Below, piece after piece: positions 1 through 11,581 of a stretch of 64,000 nt of DNA. The notes beneath the pieces are model-generated. The model saw only the letters and a list, made by a program, of their open reading frames with translations. It ran no database searches and had not been told where the DNA came from. Numbering within the stretch: position 1 is the first letter of the stretch; every line of letters starts with the position of its first letter. Origin of the DNA: Triticum aestivum (taxonomy: Eukaryota; Streptophyta; Magnoliopsida; Poales; Poaceae); NCBI RefSeq assembly GCF_018294505.1, contig NC_057795.1:224776927-224840926 (forward strand). Reading direction: 5' to 3'. The translations under genes and the position numbers were made by a program.

Positions 1-1440
1 GGAGCAGAAGGAAATGACAAACGGTTTTTAGCAAGGTATTCTCTGCAAGCACTGAAATTATCAGTAACAGATAGTTTGATAGCAAGGTAATTTGTAACGA
101 GCAATAAGTAGTAATGGTAAAAAAAGGTGCAGCAAGGTAGCCCAATCCTTTTTGTAGTCAAAGGATAGGCCGGAACGGTCTCTTATAATAAACAAGCGTT
201 CTTGAGGACACATGGGATTTCATCTAGTCACTTTCATCATGTTTGTTTGATTCGCGTTAGTCACTTTGATAATTTGATATGTGGGTGGACCAGTATTGTT
301 CTTACTTGAAAAAACATCCCACTTATGATTTCCCCCTCTCGCAACCATCCACAACTACGAAATAAGAATTAAGATAAATCTAACCATATCATGAAACATG
401 TGGATCCAGATTAGCCCGTTACGGAATAGCACATAAACTATGGTTTAAGCTTGTGCCACTCTAGCAACCCATCATCCAATAACTACTCCACAGTGCCTTC
501 CCTTAGGCCCAAAGATGGTGAAATGTCATGTAGTCGACATTCACATGACACCACTAAAGGAAGCAAGATCATACATACAATCAAAATATCAAAGGAATAC
601 CAAATTCACATGATTACTTATTACAGGACTTCTCCCATGTCCTCAAGAACAAAAGTAACTACTCACAAATCATATTCATGCTCAAGATCAGAGGGGTATT
701 GAATAGCATCAAGGATCTGAACATATAATCTTCCACCAAATAAACCAACTAGCATCAACCACAAGATGTAATCAACACTACTAGCAACCCACAGGTACCA
801 ATCTGAGGTTTTGAGACAAAGACTGAATACAAGAGATGAACTAGGGTTTGAGATGAGATGATGCTGCTGAAGATGTTGATGAATATTGGTCCTCCCATGA
901 TGAGATGATTGTTGGTGATGACGATGGCTTCGATTTCCCCCTCCCGAAGGGAAATTTCCTTGGTGAAATCGCTCTGCTAGAGAGCAAAAGTGCTCCTGCC
1001 CAGGTTTCGCCTTGAGACGGCGGCGATTCGTATCGAAACCTTCCTTATGATTTTTCTAGGTCAAATGGGATCATATAGGATAAGATGGGCCCCAAAGGCC
1101 TGCCAAAGGCACCACAAACTCGGGGGGCGCGTCCAGGGGGGTAGGGCGTGCCCCCAAGCTTTTGGCTGCATGGTGGGTCCCCCTCTGGTATTTCTTTCAC
1201 CAATAATTTTAATATATTCCAAAATAATTCTCCATCATTTTCAGCTCATTTACAGTTGTTTAGAAAAGTGCCTCCGATATAGCCCTTTCTGGTCTAGAAT
1301 TCCAGCTGCCGGCAATCTCCCTCTTCATGTGGAACTTGCAAAATGAGAGAAAAGACATCTGAATTGTACTATAAAGTGAAATAACATCCCATAATGCAAT
1401 AAATATCAACATGAAAACATGATGCAAAATGGACATATCA
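1..1440 (-). repeat. Partial LTR 'Z' of an Athila-like element, minus strand
   Basis: Read on the minus strand, an LTR starts at 1440 with TGATATGTCCATTTTGCATC and runs leftwards out of the window, so its end and its element are not seen. It pairs as an inverted repeat with 1441-2737: for example 451-690 matches the complement of 2146-2380, and 840-960 the complement of 1860-1990. Bases 1-94 match the complement of 41805-41900, which is the displaced continuation of the right arm. The ORF-like stretches in it (such as 451-702) are chance frames shared by both arms. The likeliest origin is a same-family element that inserted near the start of the D LTR in the opposite orientation. Confidence 0.75.
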
Positions 1441-2737
1441 TTATTTCACTTTATGATGCAATTATTATGCCGTTTCTCTCTTATTTTGCAAGTTTCACAT
1501 GAAGAGGGAGATTACCGGAGCTGGAATTCTGGAGCGAAAAGGGCTACAATAGAGATAGTTATTCTTCACAACTCCAAATGACCTAAAAATCTTTGGAAAA
1601 TTATTTTGGAATATATAGAAAAAATTAGCGGAAGAAATACTAGGAGGGGGGCACCAAGGAGCGACAAGCTCAGGGGGCGCGCCCTACCCTCATGGGCGCG
1701 CCCTATGAGCCTGTGGGCCCCTGGTAGGCCTCCGATGCCCATCTTCTACTATATGAAGCCATTTGCCCCAGAAAAAAAAGAGAAGACTTTTGGGACGAAG
1801 CACCACCGTCTCAAGGTGGAACCTGGGAGGAGCACTTTTGCTCTCCGCCAGAGAGACTCCGGCAGAGAAACTTCCCTCTGAGAGGGGGAAATCAAAGCCA
1901 TCAACATCACCAACGATGCTCTCATCGTGGGAGGACCAATCTTCATCAACATCTCCACAAGCACCATCTCATTTGAAACCCTAGTTCATCTCTTGTATTC
2001 AATCTTTGTCCCAAAACCTCAGATTGGTACTTGTGGGTTGCTAGTAGTGTTGATTACATCTTGTAGTTGATGCTAGTTGATTTATTTGGTGGAAGATTAA
2101 AGTTCAAATCCTCAAGCATATTCAATATACCTCCAATCTTGAACATTAATATGATTTGTGAGTAGTTACTTTTGTTCTTGAGTACGTGGGAAAAGTCTTG
2201 TTATAAGTAGTCATGTGATGTTGGTATTTGTTCGATATTTTGATGATATGTATGTTATTTGTTTCTTTAGTGGTATGATGTGAATGTCGACTACATGACA
2301 CTTCACCATACTTGGGCCTAAGGGAAGGCATTGTGGAGTAATAAGTAGATGATGGGTTGCTAAAGTAACAGAAGCTTAAACCCTAGTTTATGTGTTATTC
2401 TATAAGGAATTGATTTGGATCCATATGTTTCATGCTATGGTTAGATTTATCTTAAATTCTTTTTTCGTAGTTGCAGATGCTTGCAAGAGGGGATAATCAT
2501 AAGTGGGATGCTTGTTCATGTAAGAAAAGCTCCCAAGCACCGGCCCACCCACATATCAAATTATCAAAGTAGCGAACGCGAATCAACTGAACATGATGAA
2601 CGTGACTAGATGACAATTCCCATGTGTCCTAGAGAGCACTTTGTTTTATATAAGAGAACTTTACGGCTTGTCCTTTGCTACAAAAAGGATTGGGCCACCT
2701 TGCTGCACCTTTGCTACTATTGTTACTTGTTACGAAT
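1441..2737 (+). repeat. Element D 5' LTR, first segment
   Basis: This is the plus-strand partner of the Z LTR. Compared with Z, it lacks about the first 55 bases, so its true TGATATG start is missing or lies left of the window beyond Z. It is cut at 2737 by element A and resumes at 41805, with TSD copies cgaat (2733-2737) and caaat (41805-41809) that differ at one base. Spliced back in order, the LTR runs 1441-2737, 41805-41946, 54607-54625 and ends ..gggtcatca before an Athila-type primer-binding site. No coding sequence is recognised. Confidence 0.75.
2647..2654 (+). promoter_or_regulatory. Putative TATA box of the D LTR
   Basis: TATATAAG lies near the 3' end of the LTR, where a pol II start would be expected. 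The matching place in Z (about 180-190, minus strand) reads a weakened TTATAATAA. Confidence 0.4.
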
Positions 2738-4312
2738 TGATACGTCTCCAACGTATCTATAATTTTTGATTGTTCCATGCTATTATATTATCTGCTTTGG
2801 ATATTTTATATGCATTAATATGCTATTTTATATTATTTTTGGGACTAACTTATTAACCTAGAGCCCAGTGTCAGTTTCTGTTTTCCCCTTATTTATGACT
2901 TTTACAGAAAAGGAATATTAAACGGAGTCCAAACAGAATAAAACTTTACGGTGATTTTTCTTGGACCAGAAGAAACCCACAAGACTTGGAGAGGAGGCAA
3001 GAAGCCCTACGGGGTGGCCACAAGCCGTAAGGGCGCACCCTAGGGGGCGCCCCTAGGGCTTGTGGGCCCCCGTAGACCTTCCAACCCTAATCTTTGCACT
3101 ATTAATCCTCAAATATCCCCCTACACCAGAGGGCACACAAAAAATACTTTTTCGATGCCGCAAGCCTTTGTTCCTGTGAGATCCCATTTTGGGGCCTTTT
3201 TCAGCACTCCACTCAGGGGGGTTCGATCATGGAGGGCCTCTACACCAACCTTGCTACCCTTCTAATGATGTGTGAATAGTTTACCATAGACCTACGGGTC
3301 CATAGCTAGTAGCTAGATGGCTTCTTCTGTCTCTTTGATCTTCAATACAATGTTCTCCTCGATGTTCTTGGAGATCTATTCAATGTAATCGTCTTTTGCG
3401 GTGCGTTTATTGAGATCCGATGAATTGTAGATTTATGACTAGATTATCCATGAATATTATTTGAGTCTTCTCTGAACTCTTTTATGCATGATTAAGATAT
3501 CTTTCTATTTCTCTTCAAACTATCGGTTTGGTTTTGCCCAACTAGATTGGTTTTTCTCGCAATCGGAAAGGTGCTTAGTTTTGGGTTCAATATTTCGGTG
3601 TCCTCACCTAGTGACAGAAGGGGCAGCGAGGCACGTATTGTATTGTTGCCATCAAGGATAAAAAGATGGGGTTTATGTCATATTGCTTGAGTTTATCCCT
3701 CTACATCATGTCATCTTACTTAAAGTGTTGCTCTGTTCTTATGAACTTAATACTCTAGATGCAGGCAAGAGTAGGTCGATGTGCGGAGTAATAGTAATAG
3801 ATGCAGGTAGGAGTCGGTCTACTTGTCATGGACGTGATGCCTATATTCATGATCATTGCCTTAGATGTCTTCATAATTATGCGCTTTTCTATCAATTGCT
3901 CAACAATAATTTGTTTACCCACCGTATGTTTTCTTCAAGAGAGAAGCCTCTAGTGAAACCGATGGCCCCGGGTCTATTTTCCATCATATATTTTCAGTTC
4001 TATAAACCAAAAAAACCAAAAAATACCATGCTGCAATTTATTTATATTTACTTTAGTTTGCTCTTTTATTTATCTTTTATAGAGATACAATGTTCTCCAA
4101 TTTATTTATATTTACTTTAGTTTGCTCTTTCATTTATTTCGCGTTGTGTGCAAGTATTTGTTAGTTTGTGTAGGTGCATATATTGGAGTCTTGCTTGTGC
4201 CTCCTACTGGATTGATACCTTGGTTCTTAACTGAGGGAAATACTTATCTCTATTTTGCTGCATCACCCTTTCCTCTTCAAGGGAAAAATCAACGCAAGCT
4301 CAAGAAGTAGCA
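2738..4312 (+). repeat. Element A 5' LTR
   Basis: This LTR of 1575 bp starts TGATACGTCTCC and ends ..agaagtagca. The same sequence recurs at 25057-25799 and 41003-41804. The first 20 bases contain the inverted pair GATACG/CGTATC and can form a short hairpin. The LTR has a CG-rich patch at 3010-3075 and is otherwise AT-rich. The ORF at 3683-4120 is within the LTR and is not a gene. Confidence 0.85.
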
Positions 4313-4350
4313 GGAAGAATTTCTAGCACCGTTGCTGGGGAGGTTCTACA
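4313..4350 (+). other. Element A primer-binding site region
   Basis: Directly after the LTR, the stretch tagcaccgttgctggggagg resembles the primer-binding site TGGCGCCGTTGCCGGGGA of Athila-type elements, usually ascribed to tRNA-Asp. Several bases have drifted. Confidence 0.6.
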
Positions 4351-4550
4351 TCAAGCCTACCAAGTACCCATCATAAACTCTCATCTCTTGCACTTACATT
4401 ATTTGCCATTTGCCTCTTGTATTCCTCTCCCCCACTTCTGAAACATTTTCGGAAAAACACAAAAATATTTGCCTTTTTATTCGCCCTTCTTTCGTTCGCC
4501 TTTTCGTTTGCTTTTTGTTTGCTTGTGTGCTAAATTGCTTGCTTTGTCAC

Positions 4551-6000
4551 GATGTCTCAAGAAAATACCAAGTATCTGACTTTTCCAACACTAATAATAA
4601 TGATTTTATTAGTACTACGATTGCTCCCACCACTAGTGCAGAATCTTATGAAATTAATGCCGCTTTGTTGAATCTTATTATGAAAGAACAATTTTTTGGT
4701 AGTCCTAATGAAGATGCTGCATCCCATCTAAATACTTCCAGTGAATTATGTGATATGAAAAATAAAAAAGATGTGGATAATGATATTGCTAAATTGAAGC
4801 TATTTCCATTTTCACTACGACATCGTGCTAAAACTTGGTTTTCGTCTTTGCCTAAAAATAGTATTGAATTAGGGAACAAGTGTAAAGATTCGTTTATCTC
4901 CAAGTGTTTTCCTCCCGCTAAGATCATCTCCCTTAGGAATGATATAATGAATTTTAAGAAACTTGATCATGAACATGTTGCGCAATCTTCGAAAAGAATG
5001 AAATTGATGATAAGAAATCGCCCTACTCATAGTTTAAGTTTATGGATGATCATACCAAATTTTTACGCTTGTTTGAATTTTGCGTCTAGTAATCTTTTTG
5101 ATTCCACTGCGGGAGGTACTTTTATGGAATTACATTAGGAGAAGCTACTAAACTCCTAGATAATATTATGGAAAATTACTCTTAATGGCATACCGAAAGA
5201 TCTTCTACTAGTAAAAAAGTGCATGCGATTGAAGAAATTAATACTTTGAGTGGAAAGATGGATGAACTTATGAAATTGTTTGCTACTAAGAGTGCTCCTA
5301 TTGATCCTAATGATATGCCTTTGTCCACTTTTATTGAGAATAATAATTAATCGATGGATTTGAATTTTGTTGGTAGGAACAATTTTGGTAATAACGCATA
5401 TAGAGGTAATTTCAACCCTAGGCCACTTCCTAGTAATTCCTCTAAGAATTATGGTAATTCATACAACAATTCTTATGGAAATTACAATAAAATACCCTCT
5501 GATCTTGAGAATAATTTTTTGAAGATTTCATTAATTCTCAAAAGAATTTCAATGCTATGGTAGAAGAAAAATTGCTTAAGATTGATGATTTGGCTAGAAA
5601 CATTGATATAATTTCTCATGAGATTGATTGTTTTAAGATTAGATCTATGCCACCTAAGATTGATAATAATGAGCCTATGAAAGCTATTAAAATTTCTATG
5701 GATGAATGTAAAGAGAGAACCTCTAGGATGCGTGCTAAGAGGGATTGGCTACAAAAAGCATGTTCTTCTAGTTTTTGTGATAATAATAATGAAGATCTTA
5801 AAGTGATTGGTGTGACTCCTATTGAATATTTGTTTGCTAATATAAATCTTGATAAAGATGAGACTGGAGATGAGTCACCTTTAGCTAGAAGGCATCCCAA
5901 TAATTTGGAGTGTGAAGATCTTAATGAAAAAAATTATAAAAGTGGGATTGGCGAGGTCAGAACTTTAAGTAGCGATGAACCCAATCTTTTGGATTTGTAG
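4551..6000 (+). pseudogene. Element A gag remnant
   Basis: The capsid-precursor gene begins at the ATG at 4551. A missing base soon after shifts the frame into the longer reading frame that ends at 5138. That frame holds the retrotransposon gag pattern: an AKTWFSSLP box (about 4828-4855), an FPPAKI..LRN..MNF stretch, and the AGGTF motif (about 5110-5124). Later pieces at 5354-5563 (Asn/Gly/Tyr-rich) and 5557-6000 continue the gag C-terminus in other frames. At least three frame changes and several stops make it non-functional. The gag is of Athila-like type. No zinc knuckle is clear. Confidence 0.7.
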
Positions 6001-6060
6001 GACTTTGATTATGATAATTGTTTTTTGATTGATTGTATTTCATTTTTTTAATCCATGCTT

Positions 6061-6535
6061 AATTCACCTCATGCTTATAATCGAAATAAAGCTTTTACTA
6101 AACATATCGTTGATGCTATGATGAAATATTTTGAAGAAAAACATGAATTGGAACTTTCTATCCCTAGAAAGCTTAATGATGAGTAGAGACCTACTATTAA
6201 GATTAAAATTAAAGATTATGAGTGTAATGCTTTGTGTGATTTGGGTGCTAGCGTTTCCACTATTCTGAAAATTTTCATGTGATGTGCTAGGTTTCCTTAA
6301 ATTTGATGATTGTTCTTTGAATTTGCATCTAACAGATTCCACTGTTAAGAAACCTAAGGGAAGGATTAATGATGTTATTATTGTTGCAAATGGGAATTAT
6401 ATGCCCATAGATTTTATTGTGCTTGATGTAGATTGTAATCCTACATGTCCTATTATTCTTGGTAGACCTTTCCTTAGAGTGATTGGTGCAATTATTGATA
6501 TGAAAGAGGAAGCATTAGATCTCAATTTCCATTAA
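6061..6535 (+). pseudogene. Element A aspartic protease remnant
   Basis: A retropepsin-like stretch: LCDLGASVST at about 6233-6262 is the active-site box, with the catalytic Asp kept. The flap and C-terminal part at 6284-6535 includes ANGNYMPIDF, then the ILGRPFLR motif (about 6455-6478) typical of Athila-type protease. A frameshift and stops separate the two halves near 6280. No RT follows: after 6540 the sequence turns AT-rich and non-coding, so this element type seems to end its coding region with protease. Confidence 0.7.
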
Positions 6536-6539
6536 GGAA

Positions 6540-7541
6540 GGGCATGGAACACTTTCCAAGAAAGAGAATTAAGTTGACATATGAATCTATTACGAGGGCC
6601 ACTTATGGATTGCAGACCAAAGATGATAATACTAAGATCTATGTTTTATGCCTAGCTAGGGGCGTTAAACAATATCTCTTGTTGGGTGGCAACCCAATTT
6701 TATTTTATGTTTTTTGTTTTTGGTTCTATTTTTCAGTAAAAACATATTATAACCTCTGTAGTAATTGTATTTTGGTGTTTTAATTAGTGTTTGAGCCAAG
6801 TAAGACCTTTGAGATGGTCTATGGTGATAGTTGATTTGATATTGCTAAAAAACATAAACTTTTGTCATTGCCAGAATTTTAAAAAATCACAGAAACGTGC
6901 TTATATGAATTTTTACACAAGATTGATATACAACTTTCCCAGGTTTTCATAATTTTTCAGAAGTTTTGGAGTTACAGAAGTATATGAAATTCCATATTAC
7001 TACAGACTGTTCTGTTTTTGATAGATTCTGTTTTCTATATGTTGTTTGCTTATTTTGATGAATCTATGGGTAGTATCAAGGGTATGAACCATGGAGAAGC
7101 TAGAACACAATAGATATAACACCAATGTAAATTTATAATGAGTTCAGAATAGTACCTACAATGGTGATTTATTTTATTATAATAACGGATCTTACGAGTT
7201 TTCTATTGAGTTTTGTGTTGTGAAGTTTCCAAGTTTTCAGTAAAGTTTTGATGGACAACGGCATAATGAGTGGCAAGAGCCTAAGCTTGGGGATGCCCAA
7301 GGCACCCCAAGGTAATATTAAAGGACAACCAAGCATCTAAGCTTGGGGATGCCCCGGATGGCATCCTCTCTTTTCTCTTCAATCCATCGGTAAATTTACT
7401 TGAGGCTATATTTTTATTCACCACATGATATGTGTTTTGCTTGGAGCGTCTTGTATGATATGAGTCTTTCATTTTTAGTTTTCAACAATCATCCTTGTTG
7501 TGCACACCTTTTGAGAGGGACACACATTAATCGTGAATTTA
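6540..7541 (+). other. Element A post-protease non-coding region, part 1
   Basis: AT-rich and without a supportable gene. It carries the paired motif aagcttggggatgcc at about 7284 and 7340, and a hairpin at 7289-7308 (stem ggggatgcc/ggcacccc). The same block occurs in element B on the minus strand (33941-33959 and around 34669-34688). The region is cut at 7541 by H and continues at 23146; attta is present on both sides. Confidence 0.7.
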
Positions 7542-8606
7542 TGTCGGTGTACAAAAGTACAGGCTCTTCTGTACCCCTTACTTGTGCACGGGCAGTCGTA
7601 GCCACACCTGCGGCAGGGCCTGGCAGGTCTGCAGAAGGAAAAACATAAGGCTATCAAGATAGCACCCAAGACGATGAACAAAGAGCAGAGGAAAAGATGG
7701 ACTTCCCCCGACAACATCCTTGCCGGGACGACTTGTGTAGCCCCAGCAAGCTCCTTGCCGGGGCAACCTGCGAAGCACCAGCAAGGCCGTCACCCTTGAG
7801 GCTGAGAGATCTGACACCATCGACAGTGTCAAGGCCTAGAACTTGGGAATGCATGCATGGTAGCATACAGATCTTTGTGAAGATTGGTGGCCTGCGGGTC
7901 CACATGGGACCAGAAGACGAAGACCCCCGGCAAGACCCTTGCCGGGGACGACTGCAAGGCCCCCGGCAAGCCTTGCCGGGGAAGATTGCAGGGCCACAGC
8001 CAGGCCCGCACCTGAAAAGGATTTGCCACCTCACCACCACTCCAGTGCAACAACCAGCCTGCCAACTAGACAGACGCCTGCGTGGCGGCATACGGATCTT
8101 TGTGGAGGCTCTACCACCACGCCAACACAGCGGCTAGCTAGCCAGCGTGGCACTGTATGCCTCGTCAACTTGGACGCATGTCATGGCAAGGAAGGATGGC
8201 GACAGATGGGACGCTTTTGTTGTCGTCCCCGATAAAGTGAGAGGGCATGTAGGCAGCGCATTAAATGCGTTTGTCCTACGACGCCCGCGATAAGTATGTA
8301 CACTGTAGATACTTTCCGCCTCCTATGTGCCGCTGTGGCAACCCCTTTGACATATAAAAGGAGGCCCGAGGCATACTGAGAGAGGGGTCGGACTTTTTGT
8401 ACTAGGCATGCACCGCAGCTAGTTCAAGAGCTCAAGGAGCACAGAATATACACACAAGCAGACTAGGGTATTAAGCATCTTTGCGGCCCAAACCTGGGTA
8501 AAAATCCCTTGCACTGATCGGTAGACCCGCTCTTCGTGCAGGTCCTCTCCCTGCCAACCGTAGAAGGGATCGCCCCCTGATCCCATAGTTGTTCGTTTCC
8601 CCAACA
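7542..8606 (+). repeat. Element H 5' LTR
   Basis: The LTR is 1065 bp, from TGTCGGTGTAC to ..ttccccaaca. It contains GC-rich perfect inverted repeats: stem ccccggcaag/cttgccgggg at 7925-7947 and again at 7961-7981. The 3' LTR is about 100 bp shorter, mainly through a deletion matching about 8408-8480 here. The LTR of F (59660-60718) has a similar start and similar hairpins. Confidence 0.9.
8352..8359 (+). promoter_or_regulatory. TATA box of the H 5' LTR
   Basis: TATAAAAG, followed by gaggcccgaggcata, which is also present in the 3' LTR (22950-22957) and, with the TATA damaged, in F (about 60474). Transcription would start about 30 bases downstream, near 8385. Confidence 0.65.
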
Positions 8607-8630
8607 TCTTTGGCGCGCCAGGTAGGGTCC
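8607..8630 (+). other. Element H primer-binding site
   Basis: The stretch tttggcgcgccaggtaggg follows the LTR after a two- to three-base gap. F has the same site at 60721 and C a variant at 53640-53661 (minus strand). The priming tRNA was not determined. Confidence 0.65.
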
Positions 8631-8684
8631 ATAGGAGTTGTGAGAATCTGGTATATCAGTTAGTGCAATAGTTTATTCATCCCC

Positions 8685-10640
8685 ATGGATCCCAAGAAGA
8701 AGACGATCACAACAGTCGGTTCATCCGGAGCCGCTCCGCCCATGCCAGCACGGACGGGTGACGTGGCATACGCCGATGGCAGAGGAGATCAAGATCCTCC
8801 ACGCCACCCAGATACAAGAAGCCAGACGAGCGACGTCGTCCGCAGTGGCGACGACGGTCCGCACGCCGCCGCGCCCAAGGACGGAGCTGCTCTACCTACG
8901 GGTGGCGCGGGGACCTCCAAGGGCAGAAAGACGACCCAGCCAGCGCATGCACCACGGTCCTCTCAGCTCGTACACGACGAAGAGTGCCGCGATGTTGAGG
9001 ACCCTGAGCGTTGCCGTGATAAGGGCCCTCAACATCACTCTCAAGACGCGCAGGGTTGACATGCATGCCATGATGTTGGTGAAAAAGGCACGCGGGCGCG
9101 GAACCGTGATGGAACTCCTTCTAACATAGTTAGATGTCTGAGTTCCTCCCATTCCTTGTGCCTATCGCTGCCACCGACGCGAGCAGAAGCATTGGCACGG
9201 GCGCAACTACTCCTCGAGTTTCCTCCTGCTATGGAGAAGCAAGAAGAGTGGAGGGCTGCCATCTAAAGCCTTATTGGCCATGCCAACAGGGATGGCCACC
9301 AGGAAGCAAGTCCCTCGCAGCAAGGGACCACTAAGCCAGCGTGCGTTGATAGTGGAAGGGTCGGAGGCACCGCAACCACGGTGCACTCCCCTCCACCACG
9401 GCTGGCCTGTCAGGTTGACGCCCGTGATAACGTGTCCACGGCGTCATCTGACCCACGAGCGCGTTGCGACCAACGTCAAGTTCTTCGCGAGCGGCTCAAG
9501 GAAGACGCCTGGACGACTATTGGGCGGTGACGGGAGGCGCGTCACCAATCTGATAGGCGTGCTAGGCCTACTACATACAAGCCTATGCCGGGGGATGCTG
9601 GTGACTTGCGCTATGCGATAACTTGTGCAGCGTTCACCCGCGAGCTACGACAGTTCCAGTGGCCCACCACCCGCACGTTCAAACCGGAGGTCCCGGAGAA
9701 GTACGACGGCAAGACCCATCCGTCTGAGTTCCTGAGTGTTTACACCATTGCGATGCAAGCTGTCGGAGCACGAGACAACAAGGTACTCACCAACTATTTC
9801 CCGTTGGTGCTCAAGCCCAACGTCAGGTCATGGTTGATGCACTTGCCGCTAGATTCCATCTTCTCTTGGTCAGATCTGCGCCATGAGTTTGTTGGTGCTT
9901 TTACGGGCGGCCACGTAGCTCCTGGCCAGGCAAGCAATTTGCATGTGATCCCTCAAAGGGACGGCGAATGCTTGCACAAATACATACAAAGATTCAGCCG
10001 TGTGCAGTACAACATCCCCGATGTTCATCCCGCCACTGTCATCTGCGTGTTCCATCAGAACATGCGCAATCAAAAGATGCGTGAAGAGCTGACGATGTAC
10101 AAGGTCATGGATGTTGCCGAACTGTATGTTCTGGCCGACAGATGTGCCCGGACCGAGGAAGGAGGAAAGTACCCCGGTGAAGATGCCGGCGCAGGAAGTG
10201 ACTTTGAAGATGAAGAAGTCGTTGCCCCGACAAAGAAGGGCCGACGACGCAACAGGAAGCGCAAGGGCAAGACCGTGCTTACCGTCGAAGAATCCAGTCA
10301 CCCTGGGACCGCTATGAAGGCCAAGGTTGACGACCCCGGTAAGGATATTGCCGGGTGCAATGCCTACCGGGCCTTGGTGACTACCGACAAGTCAGAGGGC
10401 TCAGACAAGCAGTATTGCAAGATCCACCATACCAAGGGCCACAACCTCCAGAACTACCGCCAAGTCGAGCAGCTGATGGAGAAGCAGATGGCTGAATACG
10501 AGAGACGAGACAAAGAGAAGGGCCAAGATGGCGCAGAGGGATCCGGAAAGAAGCGCGAGGACTAGGGAGGTCGATGCGACAAGGAAAAGCAACAAGAGAG
10601 GCCTGCTCAAGGCCGCACAAGAAAGAGGAAGACAACGATC
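8685..10640 (+). pseudogene. Element H gag
   Basis: One reading frame runs from the ATG at 8685 (MDPKKKTI..) to 10565. It is interrupted only by TGA (9057), TAA (9264), TGA (9528) and TAG (10563), each explicable by one C-to-T change. The first third is low-complexity. The core at about 9620-10150 is a retrotransposon gag domain with PEKYDGKTHPSEFL, VRSWLMHLP, FVGAFTGGH and LHKYIQRFS. A basic stretch KKGRRRNRKRKGK follows (about 10237-10275). Near the end, YCKIHHTKGHNLQNYR is a CCHC-like knuckle with positions altered. A frame change lies between 10565 and 10640. The closest comparison in the window is the C gag at 52400-52170. Confidence 0.85.
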
Positions 10641-11581
10641 ATGATGATGATGACGAGTCCACTGAGCATGAGTTTTAGAAGGCGATAGAGGTCATGTGTG
10701 TTGACGGAGGTGCCTCATTGCATTCTTCCCACCGCCAACTTAAACAGTGGGCGCGTGAGATTAATGCGACGAAACCGATGATCGACGCCCAGAGGCCGCT
10801 AAAGTGGTCCCACACACCTATCATTTTCGACGCCGAGGATCACTCTCATCCCACAACTTTGGTCGGGTGTTTGCCGTTGTTGGCCTCACCAACGATATGC
10901 AGCCTCAAGGTGACAAAAATGTTAGTTGACGGTGGGGCCGGTCTGAACTTGATCTCGCCCAATGTGATCAAGAGGCTGCAAATCCCTGATGAAGATCTCG
11001 AGGAAATGGGTACGTTCCAAGGGACCAATCCAGGGAGGAGCTAGCCCAAGGGAAAGGTCACGCTACCAGTTACATTTGGTGGCGACCTAAACTATAGGAC
11101 AGAAAGGATCATTTTCGATGTCACCGAGATCCCGTTGCCATATAACGGGATCCTTGGCCATCCAGCACTAGCAATGTTCATGGCAGCGTCGCACTACGCA
11201 TACAACAAAGTGAATATGCCCGACCCAATGAGCATCATCACCGTCAGCTGTGACAAGAGGTATGCGCTCATTTGTGCCAATCAACTCTATCAAGAGGCAG
11301 TTGCAGCATCCGCCGCCAAGGTACTTGCTCCTGCTGCCGAGAAGAAGACTGGCAAGGCTTTGGTCGCCGGCAAGACACCTGGCTCTAGCAAGGGCTCCTG
11401 CGCTCACCCCGACAAACACGCCTCTTCGGAGTGCTGCATTCCCGCTGAAGACGTGCCGGAGAGCTCTACCGGTAAGAGCCAGAAGTCCAAGGCGGCCACA
11501 CGAGAAACCAAGAAAGTGCCCGTCAAGGAGGATGGCACGGGCAGAGCTTTCATCATAAGCTCCACCCTCGATAGCAAATAG
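10641..11581 (+). pseudogene. Element H protease and linker
   Basis: The frame continues to RT and is broken by TAG at about 10676, 11042 and 11579. The active-site box reads MLVDGGAGLNLIS (about 10920-10960): Tat-type elements have DGG in place of the usual DTG or DSG, and the catalytic Asp is intact. PYNGILGHPAL (about 11135-11167) is the conserved C-terminal protease motif. A low-complexity Ala/Lys/Ser linker follows. For two of these stops the C homologue has Gln (EQEFQ, GRSQ), which supports CAG-to-TAG change. Confidence 0.8.

Noticed and set aside
451..702. ORF matched by a minus-strand ORF at 2146-2331
   Set aside because: The similarity reflects the inverted LTR copies Z and D, not a conserved protein.
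4313..4350. Primer-binding site considered as a tRNA gene fragment
   Set aside because: Only about 18 bases match a tRNA 3' end and it sits directly next to an LTR, as a primer-binding site does.
7654..8137. Overlapping ORFs on both strands in the H LTR
   Set aside because: Lie wholly in the LTR with a GC-rich hairpin region; the same frames recur in the 3' LTR as expected of a repeat.
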